Counted from the first letter of the stretch, positions 41,675 through 54,718 are shown. The stretch is 64,000 nucleotides of DNA from Kitasatospora humi (GCF_020907985.1 NZ_JAJJPA010000001.1:186001-250000), one strand, 5' to 3'. Made by a program: numbers and translations. The notes: generated by a model from the letters alone, not told the origin.

Positions 41675-42520
41675 ATGACGACTGTGACCAGCAGCGAGTT
41701 CGACCGGGCGATCGCGCTCAGCCCCGACGGTCCGCAGGGCCCCGGACGCTACCGCGGGGAACTGGGCGCCGGCTGGCAGATCGGCGGCGGGATCAACGGC
41801 GGGCTGCTGCTGGCCGTGGCCGCCAATGCGCTGCGTCAGGAGCTGCCCGGGCACCCCGACCCGGTCTCGATCAGCGGCTACTACCTCTCCACCTCGCGCC
41901 CCGGCCCGGTGGCCGTGCAGACCGAGGTGATCCGGCGCGGGCGGGGCATGTCCAACGCCACCGCCTCGCTCGGCCAGCCCGATGAGGACGGCCGCCCGGT
42001 GGAGCGGTTGAGAGTGGTGGCCGGCTACACCGACCTGGCCGCCCTGGACGGCGAGGTGCGCACCTCGGCCGAGCCGCCGCGGCTGCCGCCGGTGGAGAGG
42101 TGCGTCGGCCGGGAGCACATGCCGATGCCGATCACCCCCGACCTGGCGCTGCTGGAGCGGCTCGACCTGCGCCTGGACCCGGCCACGGTCGGTTGGGCGC
42201 TCGGCGAGCCGTCGATGAACGGGCGGCTCCAGGGCTGGTTCCGGCTGGCCGACGGACGCGAGCCGGACCCGCTGTCCCTGCTGCTGGTCGCCGACGCGCT
42301 GCCGCCGGTCACCTACGACCTCGGCCTCCCCGGCTGGGCGCCGACCGTGGAGCTGACGGTGCACCTGCGGGCCGTGCCGGCCAAGGGCTGGCTGCGGGTC
42401 AGCCACGGCAGCCGCAACCTGGCGGGCGGGTACTTCGAGGAGGACTGCGAGATCTGGGACGAGGCGGGCCGGCTGGTCGCCCAGTCCCGTCAGCTGGCCC
42501 GGGTGCCCCGGCAGGCATGA
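41675..42520 (+). CDS. Thioesterase family protein (double hotdog, TesB-like)
   Basis: 281-aa protein with two hotdog-like halves: GELGAGWQIGGGINGGLLLAV (near residue 28; first half) and SLLLVADALPPV plus TVELTVHLRAVPAKGWLRV (second half). The pattern matches actinobacterial acyl-CoA thioesterases of the TesB-like superfamily; the acyl substrate is unknown. ATG with GAAGGGCGG about 6 bp ahead; TAAGCT at about 41630 may be the -10. Convergent with bldD. Confidence 0.82.
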   Translation: MTTVTSSEFDRAIALSPDGPQGPGRYRGELGAGWQIGGGINGGLLLAVAANALRQELPGHPDPVSISGYYLSTSRPGPVAVQTEVIRRGRGMSNATASLGQPDEDGRPVERLRVVAGYTDLAALDGEVRTSAEPPRLPPVERCVGREHMPMPITPDLALLERLDLRLDPATVGWALGEPSMNGRLQGWFRLADGREPDPLSLLLVADALPPVTYDLGLPGWAPTVELTVHLRAVPAKGWLRVSHGSRNLAGGYFEEDCEIWDEAGRLVAQSRQLARVPRQA

Positions 42521-42587
42521 CGAACCCCGGGCGCCTCGGTGCGCCCGTCCTGCACCCCTGTGCGCCCGGCGTGCGGGGAAACGACAG

Positions 42588-42613
42588 CGGCGCGGCCCCC
42601 CGGGACCGCGCCG
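42588..42613. terminator. Terminator between thioesterase and bldD genes
   Basis: 8-bp perfect stem (42588-42595 with 42606-42613) extendable by three more pairs across one mismatch; it lies midway in the 129-bp convergent gap. Confidence 0.65.
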
Positions 42614-42649
42614 TGACGTTTCTTCAGAGGTGTGCGAACCGACGCCAGG

Positions 42650-43153
42650 TCAGCTCGCGTCCTCCTCGCGCACCGCGCGGCGCGCGTCGGGGTTGAGCAC
42701 TCCCCAGCTGATCAGCTGCTCGGTGAGGATCGAGGGGGACTGGTCGTAGATCACGGCCAGGGTGCGCAGGTCGTCCTGGCGGATCGACAGCACCTTGCCG
42801 TTGTAGTCCCCGCGCTGGGACTGGATGGTGGCCGCGTAGCGCTGCAGCGGGCCGGCCTTCTCGCTCGGCACCTGGGTCAGTCTCTCCAGGTCGAGGACCA
42901 GGCGCGGCGGCGGCTCGGCCGCACCGCCCGGGGTGCCGCCGGGCAGCAGCTCCTGCACGGGGACGCCGTAGAAATCGGCGAGCTCCGCCAGGCGCTGCAC
43001 TGTCACAGCACGGTCGCCGCGCTCGTAGGAGCCGACGACAACCGCCTTCCAGCGCCCCTGGGACTTCTCCTCGACGCCGTGCAGGGAGAGCCCCTGCTGA
43101 GTGCGGATCGCGCGGAGTTTTCCTCCGAGCTGCTTCGCGTAGTCGCTGGACAT
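42650..43153 (-). CDS. bldD: Developmental master regulator BldD
   Basis: 167-aa repressor of sporulation genes during vegetative growth in streptomycetes. N-terminal HTH_XRE domain (residues 5-72) and a C-terminal cyclic-di-GMP-binding domain with the RGD-X8-RQDD signature (about 113-127), which lets tetrameric c-di-GMP bridge two monomers. Length and sequence are typical. BldD is known to repress its own gene; a palindrome upstream (43259-43269) is a candidate site. It is divergent from the pyr operon. Confidence 0.97.
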   Translation of the reverse strand: MSSDYAKQLGGKLRAIRTQQGLSLHGVEEKSQGRWKAVVVGSYERGDRAVTVQRLAELADFYGVPVQELLPGGTPGGAAEPPPRLVLDLERLTQVPSEKAGPLQRYAATIQSQRGDYNGKVLSIRQDDLRTLAVIYDQSPSILTEQLISWGVLNPDARRAVREEDAS

Positions 43154-43479
43154 TGATCTCCCCGGCCAAAATGTTGCTGGTTCATGGTGGTCACGGAGGA
43201 GTGGGGATCACCCCCACTGCCAGGCGCCCTACCGGCCGGTACGACGCCGATTCCGTAACTCACTGTGAGGTTACGTAGAGTGAGGTAGCTGCGTCAAGCC
43301 GAATGGGGCAGTCGTGCGAACCGGCCGCTACCTCTGCGTGAACACGACACGAAGCGTGGCGGGCTCGACATGATCGCCCTGGTAGGATGGCTGAGGCGTC
43401 CGCCACGTAGCCGGACGACCACCATCCAGACATCCTTTAAGGCCCGTCCCGTGAGGCGGGGAAGGAGGTCGGCTTCGGC
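43154..43479. promoter_or_regulatory. bldD-pyrR divergent regulatory region
   Basis: 326 bp with no gene. On the bldD side, CTCACTGTGAG (43259-43269) is an 11-bp perfect palindrome inside a longer imperfect dyad (43254-43275), followed by a GAGTGAGG half-site (43278-43285); its CAC-T-GTG core fits the BldD consensus core. On the pyr side, TAGGAT (43383-43388) is a -10-like element, giving a leader of about 85 nt that ends with the PyrR-type hairpin. Confidence 0.55.
43433..43469 (+). promoter_or_regulatory. PyrR-type RNA hairpin sequestering the pyrR ribosome-binding site
   Basis: TCCTT (43433-43437) pairs with AAGGA (43462-43466) inside the perfect GAAGGAGGT ribosome-binding site, and CCCG (43443-43446) pairs with CGGG (43457-43460), closing a 10-nt loop (43447-43456) that reads UCCCGUGAGG. 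That loop resembles the UCCAGAGAGG PyrR-binding loop of Bacillus. In actinobacteria PyrR is thought to block translation by stabilising such a hairpin when UMP is plentiful. Confidence 0.75.
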
Positions 43480-44112
43480 ATGACCACGACCAATACACCG
43501 CGTCCGCCGCACCAGGTGCTGGACGGCGCGGACATCTCCCGGGTGATCACCCGGATCGCGCACGAGATCGTCGAGCGCGCCAAGGGCGCGGAGGACGTCG
43601 TGCTGCTGGGCATCCACACCCGCGGTGTGCACCTGTCCCGCCGCCTGCAGGCCAAACTGACCCAGATCACCGGCCGCGAGATCCCGCTCGGCACCCTCGA
43701 CATCACCATGTACCGCGACGACCTGCGGATGAAGCCGGCTCGCGCGCTGGAGCACACCGAGATCCCGGCCGGCGGCATCGACGGCAAGCTGGTGATCCTC
43801 GTCGACGACGTGCTCTTCTCCGGCCGCACCGTGCGGGCCGCCCTCGACGCCCTCGGCGACATCGGCCGCCCCCGCGCCGTTCAGCTCGCCGTGCTGGTCG
43901 ACCGCGGCCACCGCGAGCTCCCGATCCGCGCCGACTACGTGGGCAAGAACCTGCCCACCTCGCTGCGCGAGGCCGTGCAGGTCCGGCTCGCCGACACCGA
44001 CGGCCAGGACGCCGTGCTGGTCGGCGACCGCGACTACCCGCAGGCGTCGCGCTCCGCGCGCCGGGAAAGCGCAGCCAAGGCACCCGCCGCCGATCCGACC
44101 CGCCCGGAGTAG
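43480..44112 (+). CDS. pyrR: Bifunctional pyr operon regulator / uracil phosphoribosyltransferase PyrR
   Basis: 210-aa PRTase-fold RNA-binding regulator of pyrimidine biosynthesis. PRPP loop [19 protein letters not shown] (about 105), [14 protein letters not shown] and the RNA-binding basic face are present. The last 25 residues are a Ser/Ala/Arg-rich extension. ATG at 43480 behind a perfect GAAGGAGGT site that is part of the leader hairpin. First gene of the pyr operon; pyrB starts 6 bp after the stop. Confidence 0.95.
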   Translation: MTTTNTPRPPHQVLDGADISRVITRIAHEIVERAKGAEDVVLLGIHTRGVHLSRRLQAKLTQITGREIPLGTLDITMYRDDLRMKPARALEHTEIPAGGIDGKLVILVDDVLFSGRTVRAALDALGDIGRPRAVQLAVLVDRGHRELPIRADYVGKNLPTSLREAVQVRLADTDGQDAVLVGDRDYPQASRSARRESAAKAPAADPTRPE

Positions 44113-44118
44113 AACCCC

Positions 44119-45096
44119 GTGAAGCGCCACCTCGTCTCCGCCGCCGACCTCAGCCGCGACGACGCGCTGCTGATCCTGGACACCGCCGAGGAGCTCGCCC
44201 AGCTCTCCGGTCGGGCCGTCAAGAAGCTCCCCACGCTGCGCGGCCGCACCGTCGTCAACCTCTTCTTCGAGGACTCCACCCGCACCAAGACCTCCTTCGA
44301 GGTCGCCGAGAAGCGCCTCTCGGCCGACGTGATCAACTTCGCCGCCAAGGGCTCCTCGGTCTCCAAGGGCGAGAGCCTCAAGGACACCGCCCTCACGCTG
44401 CAGGCGATGGGCGCCGACGCGGTGGTGATCCGCCACCACGCCTCCGGCGCGCCGGCCCGCCTGGCGCAGTCCGACTGGCTGCACGGCAGCGTGATCAACG
44501 CCGGCGACGGCACCCACGAGCACCCCACCCAGGCCCTGCTCGACGCCTTCACGCTGCGTCGGCACCTCAACCCGGGCCTCGGCAACGACCTCAGCGGCCG
44601 CCGGGTGACCATCGTCGGCGACGTCCTGCACAGCCGGGTCGCCCGCTCCAACGTGCTGCTGCTCAACACCCTGGGCGCCGAGGTCACCTTCGTGGCCCCG
44701 CCGACCCTGCTCCCGATCGGCATCGACAACTGGCCGTGCGACGTCTCCTACGACCTGGACGCCGCACTCGCCAAGACCGACGCGCTGATGATGCTCCGGG
44801 TCCAGCGCGAGCGGATGAACGCCGCCTTCTTCCCGACCGAGCGCGAGTACTCCCGCCGCTACGGGATGCACGGCGGCCGGCTGGCCAAGCTGCCCGAGCA
44901 CGCCATCGTGATGCACCCCGGCCCGATGGTCCGCGGCATGGAGATCACCGCCGAGGTGGCCGACTCGCCGCGCTGCACCGCCGTCGAGCAGGTCGCGAAC
45001 GGCGTCTCGATCCGGATGGCCGTCCTGTACCTCCTGCTCGGCGGAGCCACCCTCGCCGACGCCCCCGGCACCAACCAGAGTGAGGCCGCCAAGTGA
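44119..45096 (+). CDS. pyrB: Aspartate carbamoyltransferase catalytic subunit
   Basis: 325-aa enzyme of step 2 of UMP synthesis. Carbamoyl-phosphate motif [13 protein letters not shown] (about 51) and [13 protein letters not shown] (about 135) are intact. No pyrI regulatory gene is present, as in other Gram-positives. GTG start; stop overlaps pyrC by 4 bp (GTGA). Confidence 0.96.
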   Translation: MKRHLVSAADLSRDDALLILDTAEELAQLSGRAVKKLPTLRGRTVVNLFFEDSTRTKTSFEVAEKRLSADVINFAAKGSSVSKGESLKDTALTLQAMGADAVVIRHHASGAPARLAQSDWLHGSVINAGDGTHEHPTQALLDAFTLRRHLNPGLGNDLSGRRVTIVGDVLHSRVARSNVLLLNTLGAEVTFVAPPTLLPIGIDNWPCDVSYDLDAALAKTDALMMLRVQRERMNAAFFPTEREYSRRYGMHGGRLAKLPEHAIVMHPGPMVRGMEITAEVADSPRCTAVEQVANGVSIRMAVLYLLLGGATLADAPGTNQSEAAK

Positions 45097-46397
45097 GTTC
45101 GTACCTGATCCGCAACGCGTCGATCCTCGGCGGCCCCGCGCAGGACATCCTGGTCGCCGAGGGCACCTTCCAGCAGATCGGCACCGGCCTCACCGCCGAG
45201 GCCGACGTGGAGATCGACGCCACCGGCCTGGTCGCGCTGCCCGGCCTGGTCGACCTGCACACCCATCTGCGCGAGCCCGGCCGCGAGGACGCCGAGACCG
45301 TGCTGACCGGCACCCAGGCGGCCGCCAAGGGCGGCTACACCGCGGTGCACGCGATGGCCAACACCTTCCCGGTGGCCGACACCGCCGGTGTGGTCGAGCA
45401 GGTCTGGCGGCTCGGCAAGGAGTCCGGCTACTGCGACGTGCAGCCGGTCGGCGCCGTCACCGTCGGCCTGGAGGGCAAGAAGCTCGCCGAACTCGGCGCC
45501 ATGCACGACTCCGCCGCCGGCGTGCGGGTCTTCTCCGACGACGGCAAGTGCGTCGACGACGCGGTCATCATGCGCCGCGCGCTGGAGTACGTGAAGGCCT
45601 TCGACGGCGTCGTCGCCCAGCACGCCCAGGAGCCGCGGCTCACCGAGGGCGCCCAGATGAACGAGGGCCAGGTCTCCGGCGAGCTCGGGCTCGGCGGCTG
45701 GCCGGCCGTCGCCGAGGAGGCGATCATCGCCCGCGACGTGCTGCTGGCCGCGCACGTCGGCTCCCGGCTGCACGTCTGCCACGTCTCCACCGCCGGCTCG
45801 GTGGAGATCATCCGCTGGGCCAAGGCCAAGGGCTGGGACGTCACCGCCGAGGTCACCCCGCACCACCTGCTGCTCACCGACGAGCTGGTCCGCAGCTACG
45901 ACCCGGTCTACAAGGTGAACCCGCCGCTGCGCACCGCCGAGGACGTGCAGGCGCTGCGCGACGCGCTGGCCGACGGCACCATCGACGCGGTGGCCACCGA
46001 CCACGCGCCGCACCCGGCCGAGGACAAGGACTGCGAGTGGGCCGTGGCCGCGATGGGCATGGTCGGCCTGGAGACCGCACTCTCCGTGGTGCAGCAGGCG
46101 ATGGTCGACACCGGCCTGCTGAACTGGGAGGGCGTCGCCGACCGGATGTCGCACCGCCCGGCCCGGATCGGCCGGCTCGCCGGCCACGGCCGCCCCGTCT
46201 CGGTCGGTGAGCCGGCCAACCTGGTGCTCTTCGATCCCGCGTACCGTGGCACCGTGAACCCCGAGAGCTTCGCCACCCGCAGCCGTAACACCCCCTACCG
46301 CGGCCTCGACCTGCCCGGCCGCGTGCACGCCACCTTCCTGCGCGGCACCGCCACCGTGCTGGCCGGCGAGCTGGTCGAACCGGGCGAGCCGGCGTGA
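45093..46397 (+). CDS. pyrC: Dihydroorotase
   Basis: 434-aa class I dihydroorotase of the amidohydrolase superfamily. Metal ligands [10 protein letters not shown] (about 56), the bridging Asp/Lys region, the HVCHVST motif (about 229) and TDHAPH (about 307) are all present, so it should be active. GTG start overlapping pyrB; stop overlaps the next gene by 4 bp. Confidence 0.95.
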   Translation: MSSYLIRNASILGGPAQDILVAEGTFQQIGTGLTAEADVEIDATGLVALPGLVDLHTHLREPGREDAETVLTGTQAAAKGGYTAVHAMANTFPVADTAGVVEQVWRLGKESGYCDVQPVGAVTVGLEGKKLAELGAMHDSAAGVRVFSDDGKCVDDAVIMRRALEYVKAFDGVVAQHAQEPRLTEGAQMNEGQVSGELGLGGWPAVAEEAIIARDVLLAAHVGSRLHVCHVSTAGSVEIIRWAKAKGWDVTAEVTPHHLLLTDELVRSYDPVYKVNPPLRTAEDVQALRDALADGTIDAVATDHAPHPAEDKDCEWAVAAMGMVGLETALSVVQQAMVDTGLLNWEGVADRMSHRPARIGRLAGHGRPVSVGEPANLVLFDPAYRGTVNPESFATRSRNTPYRGLDLPGRVHATFLRGTATVLAGELVEPGEPA

Positions 46398-46954
46398 CCG
46401 GCACGCTCCTGATGATGCACAAGGCCCAGGTGCACAACTGGCCGGCCTACATCGGCTGGTCGGTCGGCCTGCTGATCCTGGTTGCACTGGTCTACTGGCT
46501 GATGCGCCAGGGCTGGAACTGGCGGCGCACCCTGCAGTCCGACCTGCCGGAACCGCCCGCCGTGCCGGCCGAACCCGGTGCCCCCATCCTGGAGGGCAGG
46601 GGCCGCTACCACGGCACCACCACGGCCGGGAACTGGCTGGACCGGGTGGTGGCGCACGGCCTGGGCACCCGCAGCCTGGCCGAGCTGACCCTCACCGAGC
46701 GCGGGCTGCTGGTCCGCCGCCCGGGCGACGTCGACCTCTGGCTGCCCGCCGAGGAGCTGACGGGGGCCCGGACCGACTCCGGCCACGCCGGCAAGGTGGT
46801 CCCGGCCGGCCTGCTGGTGGTCGGCTGGCGGCTCCAGGGCAAGGAGCTGGAGTCCGGCCTGCGGCTGGACCACCCCGACCAGCACCCGGCCTGGGTCACC
46901 GCCATTGAACAACTCGCACCACGGACGAAGAAGACGGAAGGCGTAACACCATGA
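46394..46954 (+). CDS. Membrane protein with PH-like domain in the pyr operon
   Basis: 186-aa protein with one transmembrane helix (about residues 20-40, [17 protein letters not shown]) and a cytoplasmic beta-rich domain (about 70-175) reminiscent of bacterial PH-like folds ([20 protein letters not shown]). No catalytic motif. It overlaps pyrC upstream and carA downstream by 4 bp each, so it is a fixed member of the operon; I recall an equivalent gene at this place in other actinobacteria. Function unknown; a role in membrane association of the pathway is only a guess. Confidence 0.8.
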   Translation: MTGTLLMMHKAQVHNWPAYIGWSVGLLILVALVYWLMRQGWNWRRTLQSDLPEPPAVPAEPGAPILEGRGRYHGTTTAGNWLDRVVAHGLGTRSLAELTLTERGLLVRRPGDVDLWLPAEELTGARTDSGHAGKVVPAGLLVVGWRLQGKELESGLRLDHPDQHPAWVTAIEQLAPRTKKTEGVTP

Positions 46955-48114
46955 CCGCACCTGCCCCCACCAAGCCGCGTTCCTGGCGGGAGCGCGTGCC
47001 TGCCGTGCTGGTCCTGGAGGACGGTCGCACCTTCCACGGCGAGGCGTACGGCGCGATCGGCGAGACCTTCGGCGAGGCGGTCTTCAACACCGGCATGTCC
47101 GGCTACCAGGAGACGCTCACCGACCCGTCCTACCACCGCCAGGTGGTGGTCATGACGGCCCCGCAGATCGGCAACACCGGCTGGAACGACGAGGACGACG
47201 AGTCCAAGCAGATCTGGGTGGCCGGCTACGTGGTCCGCGACCCCGCCCGGGTGGCCTCCAACTGGCGGGCCAAGCGCTCGCTGGACGAGGAGCTGGCCGA
47301 CCAGGGCATCGTCGGGATCAGCGGCATCGACACCCGGGCGCTCACCCGCCACCTGCGCGAGCGCGGGGCGATGCGGGTCGGCATCTTCTCCGGCGACAAG
47401 CTGGCCGAGCCCGCCGAGCTGCTGGCCCGGGTGCAGCAGGCGCCCGAGATGAAGGGCGCCGACCTGTGTGCCGAGGTCGCCACCACCGAGACCTACGTCG
47501 TCCCGGCGATCGGCGAGAAGAAGTTCACCGTCGCCGCCGTGGACCTCGGGATCAAGGGCATGACCCCGCACCGGATGGCCGAGCGCGGCATCGAGGTGCA
47601 CGTGCTGCCCGCGAACGCGACCGCCGAGGACATCTACGCGGTCGACCCGGACGGCGTCTTCTTCTCCAACGGCCCGGGCGACCCGGCCACCGCCGACCAG
47701 CAGGTCGCGGTGCTGCGCGAGGTGCTCGGCCGGGGGACCCCGTTCTTCGGGATCTGCTTCGGCAACCAGATCCTGGGCCGCGCCCTGGGCTTCGGCACCT
47801 ACAAGCTGAAGTACGGCCACCGCGGGATCAACCAGCCGGTGCAGGACCGCACCACCGGCAAGGTCGAGGTCACCGCGCACAACCACGGCTTCGCCGTGGA
47901 GGCCCCGCTGGACAGGGTGAGCGACACCCCGTTCGGCCGCGCCGAGGTCTCCCACGTCTGCCTCAACGACGACGTGGTGGAGGGCCTGCAGTGCCTGGAC
48001 ACCCCCGCCTTCTCCGTGCAGTACCACCCCGAGGCCGCCGCCGGTCCGCACGACGCCGCCTACTTGTTCGATCGGTTCGTTGAACTGATGACCCGCACCA
48101 CCGCAGGGAGCTGA
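46951..48114 (+). CDS. carA: Carbamoyl-phosphate synthase small (glutaminase) subunit
   Basis: 387-aa subunit releasing ammonia from glutamine for CarB. N-terminal domain ([14 protein letters not shown]) and a class I amidotransferase domain with SNGPGDP, catalytic Cys in FFGICFGNQ (about 269) and the His/Glu pair in YHPEAAAGP (about 363). ATG overlaps the preceding stop (ATGA); carB starts 3 bp after its stop. Confidence 0.97.
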   Translation: MTAPAPTKPRSWRERVPAVLVLEDGRTFHGEAYGAIGETFGEAVFNTGMSGYQETLTDPSYHRQVVVMTAPQIGNTGWNDEDDESKQIWVAGYVVRDPARVASNWRAKRSLDEELADQGIVGISGIDTRALTRHLRERGAMRVGIFSGDKLAEPAELLARVQQAPEMKGADLCAEVATTETYVVPAIGEKKFTVAAVDLGIKGMTPHRMAERGIEVHVLPANATAEDIYAVDPDGVFFSNGPGDPATADQQVAVLREVLGRGTPFFGICFGNQILGRALGFGTYKLKYGHRGINQPVQDRTTGKVEVTAHNHGFAVEAPLDRVSDTPFGRAEVSHVCLNDDVVEGLQCLDTPAFSVQYHPEAAAGPHDAAYLFDRFVELMTRTTAGS

Positions 48115-48117
48115 CCC

Positions 48118-51426
<3,309 letters not shown>

Positions 51427-51435
51427 CCCGATCCT

Positions 51436-51469
51436 GAATGGGGGGCACCGAGTGCGGTGCCCCCCATTC
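51436..51469 (+). terminator. Hairpin between carB and pyrD (terminator or attenuator)
   Basis: Perfect 15-bp stem (51436-51450 with 51455-51469) and a 4-nt loop, 9 bp after the carB stop and only about 7 bp before the pyrD ribosome-binding site. It could partly terminate transcription and lower pyrD-pyrF expression, or protect mRNA ends; no promoter for pyrD is evident between. Confidence 0.7.
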
Positions 51470-51485
51470 CCATGCGAGGAGCCCT

Positions 51486-52580
51486 GTGTACAAGCTTCTG
51501 TTCAACCTGGTCTTCCGGAAGATGGATCCCGAGAAGGCCCACAACCTGGCGTTCTTCTGGATCCGGCTGGCCGCCTCGGTGCCCGGCCTGCGGCAGCTGG
51601 TCACGCTGGTGCTGGCGCCCAGGGACAAGGCACTGCGCACGAGTGCGCTCGGCCTCGACCTGCCCGGACCGTTCGGGCTCGGCGCCGGCTTCGACAAGAA
51701 CGCGATCGGCATCGACGGGCTCGCGATGCTCGGCTTCGACTACGTCGAGATCGGCACGGTGACCGGGGAGCCGCAGCCCGGCAACCCGGCACCGCGGATG
51801 TTCCGGCTGGTCGAGGACCGGGCGCTGATCAACCGGATGGGCTTCAACAACCAGGGCTCCGCGCGGATCGCGGCCCGGCTGGCGCAGCGGCAGCGCGGCT
51901 CGATGTCGCCGGTGGTCGGCGTCAACATCGGCAAGACCAAGGTGGTCGAGGAGGCCGACGCCGTCTCCGACTACGTCAAGAGCACCCGGCGGCTGGCCGG
52001 ACACGCCGACTACCTGGTGGTCAACGTCTCCTCCCCGAACACCCCCGGGCTGCGCAACCTGCAGGCGGTCTCGCACCTGCGCCCGCTGCTGACGGCCGTC
52101 CGGCAGGCCGCCGACGAGGCCACCGCCCACCACGTGCCGCTGCTGGTGAAGATCGCCCCCGACCTGGCCGACGAGGACGTGGACGCGGTCGCCGACCTGG
52201 CCCTGGAGCTGGGCCTGGACGGCATCATCGCCACCAACACCACGATCGGGCGCGGCGGGCTGCGGGCCCCGGCCGCACAGGTCGAGGCGATCGGCATGGG
52301 CGGCCTCTCCGGCGCGCCGCTCAAGGCCCGCTCGCTGGAGGTGCTGCGACGGCTGCGGACGCGCACCGGGGGCCGGCTGGTGCTGGTCTCGGTGGGCGGC
52401 ATCGAGACCGCCGAGGACGCCTGGCAGCGGATCCTGGCCGGCGCCGACCTGGTGCAGGGCTACAGCGCCTTCATCTACGAGGGCCCGTTCTGGATGCGCC
52501 GGATCCACAAGGGCCTCTCGGCCCGGGTGCGCGAGCACGGCTACCGGAACATCTCCGAGGCGGTCGGCGCCGGGGCCTGA
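51486..52580 (+). CDS. pyrD: Quinone-dependent dihydroorotate dehydrogenase (class 2)
   Basis: 364-aa membrane-associated flavoenzyme oxidising dihydroorotate with a quinone. The N-terminal amphipathic helices ([18 protein letters not shown]) that form the quinone tunnel mark class 2; [21 protein letters not shown] with the catalytic Ser, and VGGI phosphate loop follow. GTG at 51486 with GAGGAG at 51476-51481; the frame opens earlier but those codons run through the hairpin. Confidence 0.95.
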   Translation: MYKLLFNLVFRKMDPEKAHNLAFFWIRLAASVPGLRQLVTLVLAPRDKALRTSALGLDLPGPFGLGAGFDKNAIGIDGLAMLGFDYVEIGTVTGEPQPGNPAPRMFRLVEDRALINRMGFNNQGSARIAARLAQRQRGSMSPVVGVNIGKTKVVEEADAVSDYVKSTRRLAGHADYLVVNVSSPNTPGLRNLQAVSHLRPLLTAVRQAADEATAHHVPLLVKIAPDLADEDVDAVADLALELGLDGIIATNTTIGRGGLRAPAAQVEAIGMGGLSGAPLKARSLEVLRRLRTRTGGRLVLVSVGGIETAEDAWQRILAGADLVQGYSAFIYEGPFWMRRIHKGLSARVREHGYRNISEAVGAGA

Positions 52581-52634
52581 CGGCCCGCCCCCGCACCCCC
52601 GCACCCATCCGTACAACCCACCCTGAAGGACACC

Positions 52635-53483
52635 ATGACCACCCCCTTCGACTCCCACGCTTTCGGTGGGCGCCTGCGCCACGCCATGGACGAGCGAGGC
52701 CAGCTCTGCGTCGGCATCGACCCGCACGCCGCCCTGCTCTCCGCCTGGGGCCTGGGCGACGACCTGGCCGGCCTGGAGACCTTCAGCCGCACCGTGGTCG
52801 AGGCGCTGGCCGACCGCGTGGCGGTGCTGAAGCCGCAGGCCGCGTTCTTCGAGCGGTTCGGCAGCAAGGGCGTCGCCGTGCTGGAGCGGACCGTGGCCGA
52901 GGCCCGGGCGGCCGGCGCCCTGGTGCTGATGGACGCCAAGCGCGGCGACATCGGCTCCACCATGGCGGCCTACGCCGAGGCGTTCCTGAGCCCCGGCAGC
53001 CCGCTCTTCTCGGATGCCGTGACGGTCAGCCCCTACCTGGGCTTCGGCTCGCTGCAGCCCGCGCTGGACCTGGCCCGGGCGAACGGCTGCGGCGTCTTCG
53101 CGCTGGCCCTGACCTCCAACCCGGAGGGCTTCGAGGTGCAGCGGGCCACCGGCCCGGACGGCGTGAGCGTGGCGCAGCAGGTGCTGAACCGGCTGGCCGC
53201 CGAGAACGCCGGTGCCGAGCCGCTGGGTTCGTTCGGCGCGGTGGTCGGCGCCACCCTGGCCGACGCGGGGGTGGACCTGGCGATCAACGGCCCGCTGCTG
53301 GCACCCGGGATCGGCGCGCAGGGGGCCACCATGGCCGACCTGCCCCGGGTCTTCGGCTCGGCCGTCCCGGCCGTGGTGCCCAGCGTCAGCCGGGACGTGC
53401 TCAAGCACGGGCCGTCGCTCGCGGGTCTGCGGGACGCCGCGCAGCGCTTCATCGACGAGATCAGGGAAGTATCGCCGGTGTGA
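52635..53483 (+). CDS. pyrF: Orotidine 5'-phosphate decarboxylase (type 2)
   Basis: 282-aa enzyme of the last step to UMP. LCVGIDPHAALL (about 24), catalytic DAKRGDIGST (about 100) and ALTSNPEG place it in the longer type-2 subfamily found in actinobacteria. ATG with GAAGGACAC 5 bp ahead. Last gene of the pyr operon; terminator at 53534. Confidence 0.95.
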   Translation: MTTPFDSHAFGGRLRHAMDERGQLCVGIDPHAALLSAWGLGDDLAGLETFSRTVVEALADRVAVLKPQAAFFERFGSKGVAVLERTVAEARAAGALVLMDAKRGDIGSTMAAYAEAFLSPGSPLFSDAVTVSPYLGFGSLQPALDLARANGCGVFALALTSNPEGFEVQRATGPDGVSVAQQVLNRLAAENAGAEPLGSFGAVVGATLADAGVDLAINGPLLAPGIGAQGATMADLPRVFGSAVPAVVPSVSRDVLKHGPSLAGLRDAAQRFIDEIREVSPV

Positions 53484-53533
53484 GGGCTGTCACACTCGGC
53501 CGGCGAAGTCGGTTCAAACCGGGCCGTTTTCTC

Positions 53534-53575
53534 CCGAAAAGTCCTGGCCTACCTGTGCTGACCAGGACTTTTCGG
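53534..53575 (+). terminator. pyr operon terminator
   Basis: Perfect 14-bp stem (53534-53547 with 53562-53575) with a 14-nt loop and a short T-rich stretch after it, 50 bp past the pyrF stop. It is the most classical intrinsic terminator in the window. Confidence 0.88.
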
Positions 53576-53773
53576 CTGCTTTTCCTGACGTGGGCGCACA
53601 ATGCGGGTAGTGTCCGGCGGTAGACGCCCTCGGTGGGGCGGTTCTCGCTGCTCTCGCAGGTCAGGGCGGCTGGATCGCCCTGCGGCCACCGCCCCTCACG
53701 GACGGTGGCAGGTGTCTGGTTCAACCCAAATGTCCTAGCACTTCAATTCCTTCCAGACCCTGAGGTGAACGGC

Positions 53774-54100
53774 GTGGCTCTTCCGCCCCTTACCCCTGAA
53801 CAGCGCTCCGCCGCGCTGGCCAAGGCCGCCGAGGCTCGCCGGGAGCGCGCCGAGGTGAAGAACCGGCTCAAGCACTCGGGCGCGTCCCTGCACGAAGTCA
53901 TCAAGGCGGGCAAGGCCGACAACGAGGTCATCGGCAAGATGAAGGTCTCCGCACTGCTGGAGAGCCTTCCCGGTGTCGGCAAGGTCCGTGCCAAGCAGAT
54001 CATGGAGCGCCTGGGCATCTCCGAGAGCCGGCGTGTCCGCGGTCTCGGCACCAACCAGATCGCTTCGCTGGAGCGGGAGTTCGGCGGCACCACGTCCTGA
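53774..54100 (+). CDS. mihF: Actinobacterial integration host factor (sIHF/mIHF)
   Basis: 108-aa nucleoid-associated protein essential for normal nucleoid compaction and sporulation in streptomycetes. Long N-terminal helix (PLTPEQRSAALAKAAEARRE), then a helix-turn-helix/HhH-like DNA-binding region (LLESLPGVGKVRAKQIMERL, about 62-81) and the RVRGLG loop. GTG at 53774 preceded by GAGGTG matches the family's M/V-ALPPLTPEQR start. The 290-bp gap upstream holds the pyr terminator and presumably its promoter. A 7-bp weak hairpin (54105-54126) follows. Confidence 0.95.
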   Translation: MALPPLTPEQRSAALAKAAEARRERAEVKNRLKHSGASLHEVIKAGKADNEVIGKMKVSALLESLPGVGKVRAKQIMERLGISESRRVRGLGTNQIASLEREFGGTTS

Positions 54101-54125
54101 CCGAACCACCGCGTGGCCCCGGTGG

Positions 54126-54160
54126 TCTCCGGATCGTCCAGGATCCGGGATAATCGGTGC
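54126..54160 (+). promoter_or_regulatory. gmk promoter with internal dyad
   Basis: GATAAT (54149-54154) is a near-consensus -10 that ends 6 bp before the gmk ATG. Directly upstream, CCGGATC-N6-GATCCGG (54129-54148) is a perfect 7-bp inverted repeat filling the -35/-10 spacer, so a repressor bound there would block RNA polymerase. No convincing -35 hexamer is seen. Confidence 0.6.
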
Positions 54161-54718
54161 ATGAGTGAGCGTCCGCGGCTGACCGTGCTCTCCGGCCCCT
54201 CCGGGGTCGGCAAGAGCACGGTCGTCGCCCATTTGAGGCAGCAGTTCCCCGAGGTGTGGCTCTCGGTCTCGGCGACCACCCGGCGCCCGAGGCCCGGCGA
54301 GCAGGACGGGGTCCACTACCACTTCGTCGACAACGACGAGTTCGACAAGCTGGTCGCCAACGGCGAGTTGCTGGAGTGGGCCGTCTTCGCGGGGAACCGG
54401 TACGGCACCCCCCGGGCCGCCGTCGAGGAGAAGCTGGACCGCGGTGAGCCGGTCCTGCTGGAGATCGACCTGCAGGGAGCCCGCCAGGTGCGGCAGTCGA
54501 TGCCGCAGGCCCAGCTGGTCTTCCTGGCCCCGCCGAGCTGGGAGGAGCTGGTGCGCCGCCTGACCGGCCGCGGCACCGAGCCGCAGGAGGTCATCGACGA
54601 GCGGCTGGCCGCCGCCCGGGTCGAGCTGGCCGCCGAGCCGGAGTTCGACACCACGCTGGTCAACACCTCGGTCGAGCAGGTGACGGCCGAGCTGCTAGCC
54701 TTGCTCGGTGTAGCCTGA
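54161..54718 (+). CDS. gmk: Guanylate kinase
   Basis: 185-aa P-loop kinase converting GMP to GDP. Walker [10 protein letters not shown] (about 12), [12 protein letters not shown] (about 36), the GMP-binding GVHYHFVD and NRYGTPR, and [11 protein letters not shown] are present. The ATG lacks a Shine-Dalgarno sequence and probably begins the mRNA. rpoZ follows 34 bp after the stop with its own ribosome-binding site. Confidence 0.95.
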   Translation: MSERPRLTVLSGPSGVGKSTVVAHLRQQFPEVWLSVSATTRRPRPGEQDGVHYHFVDNDEFDKLVANGELLEWAVFAGNRYGTPRAAVEEKLDRGEPVLLEIDLQGARQVRQSMPQAQLVFLAPPSWEELVRRLTGRGTEPQEVIDERLAAARVELAAEPEFDTTLVNTSVEQVTAELLALLGVA

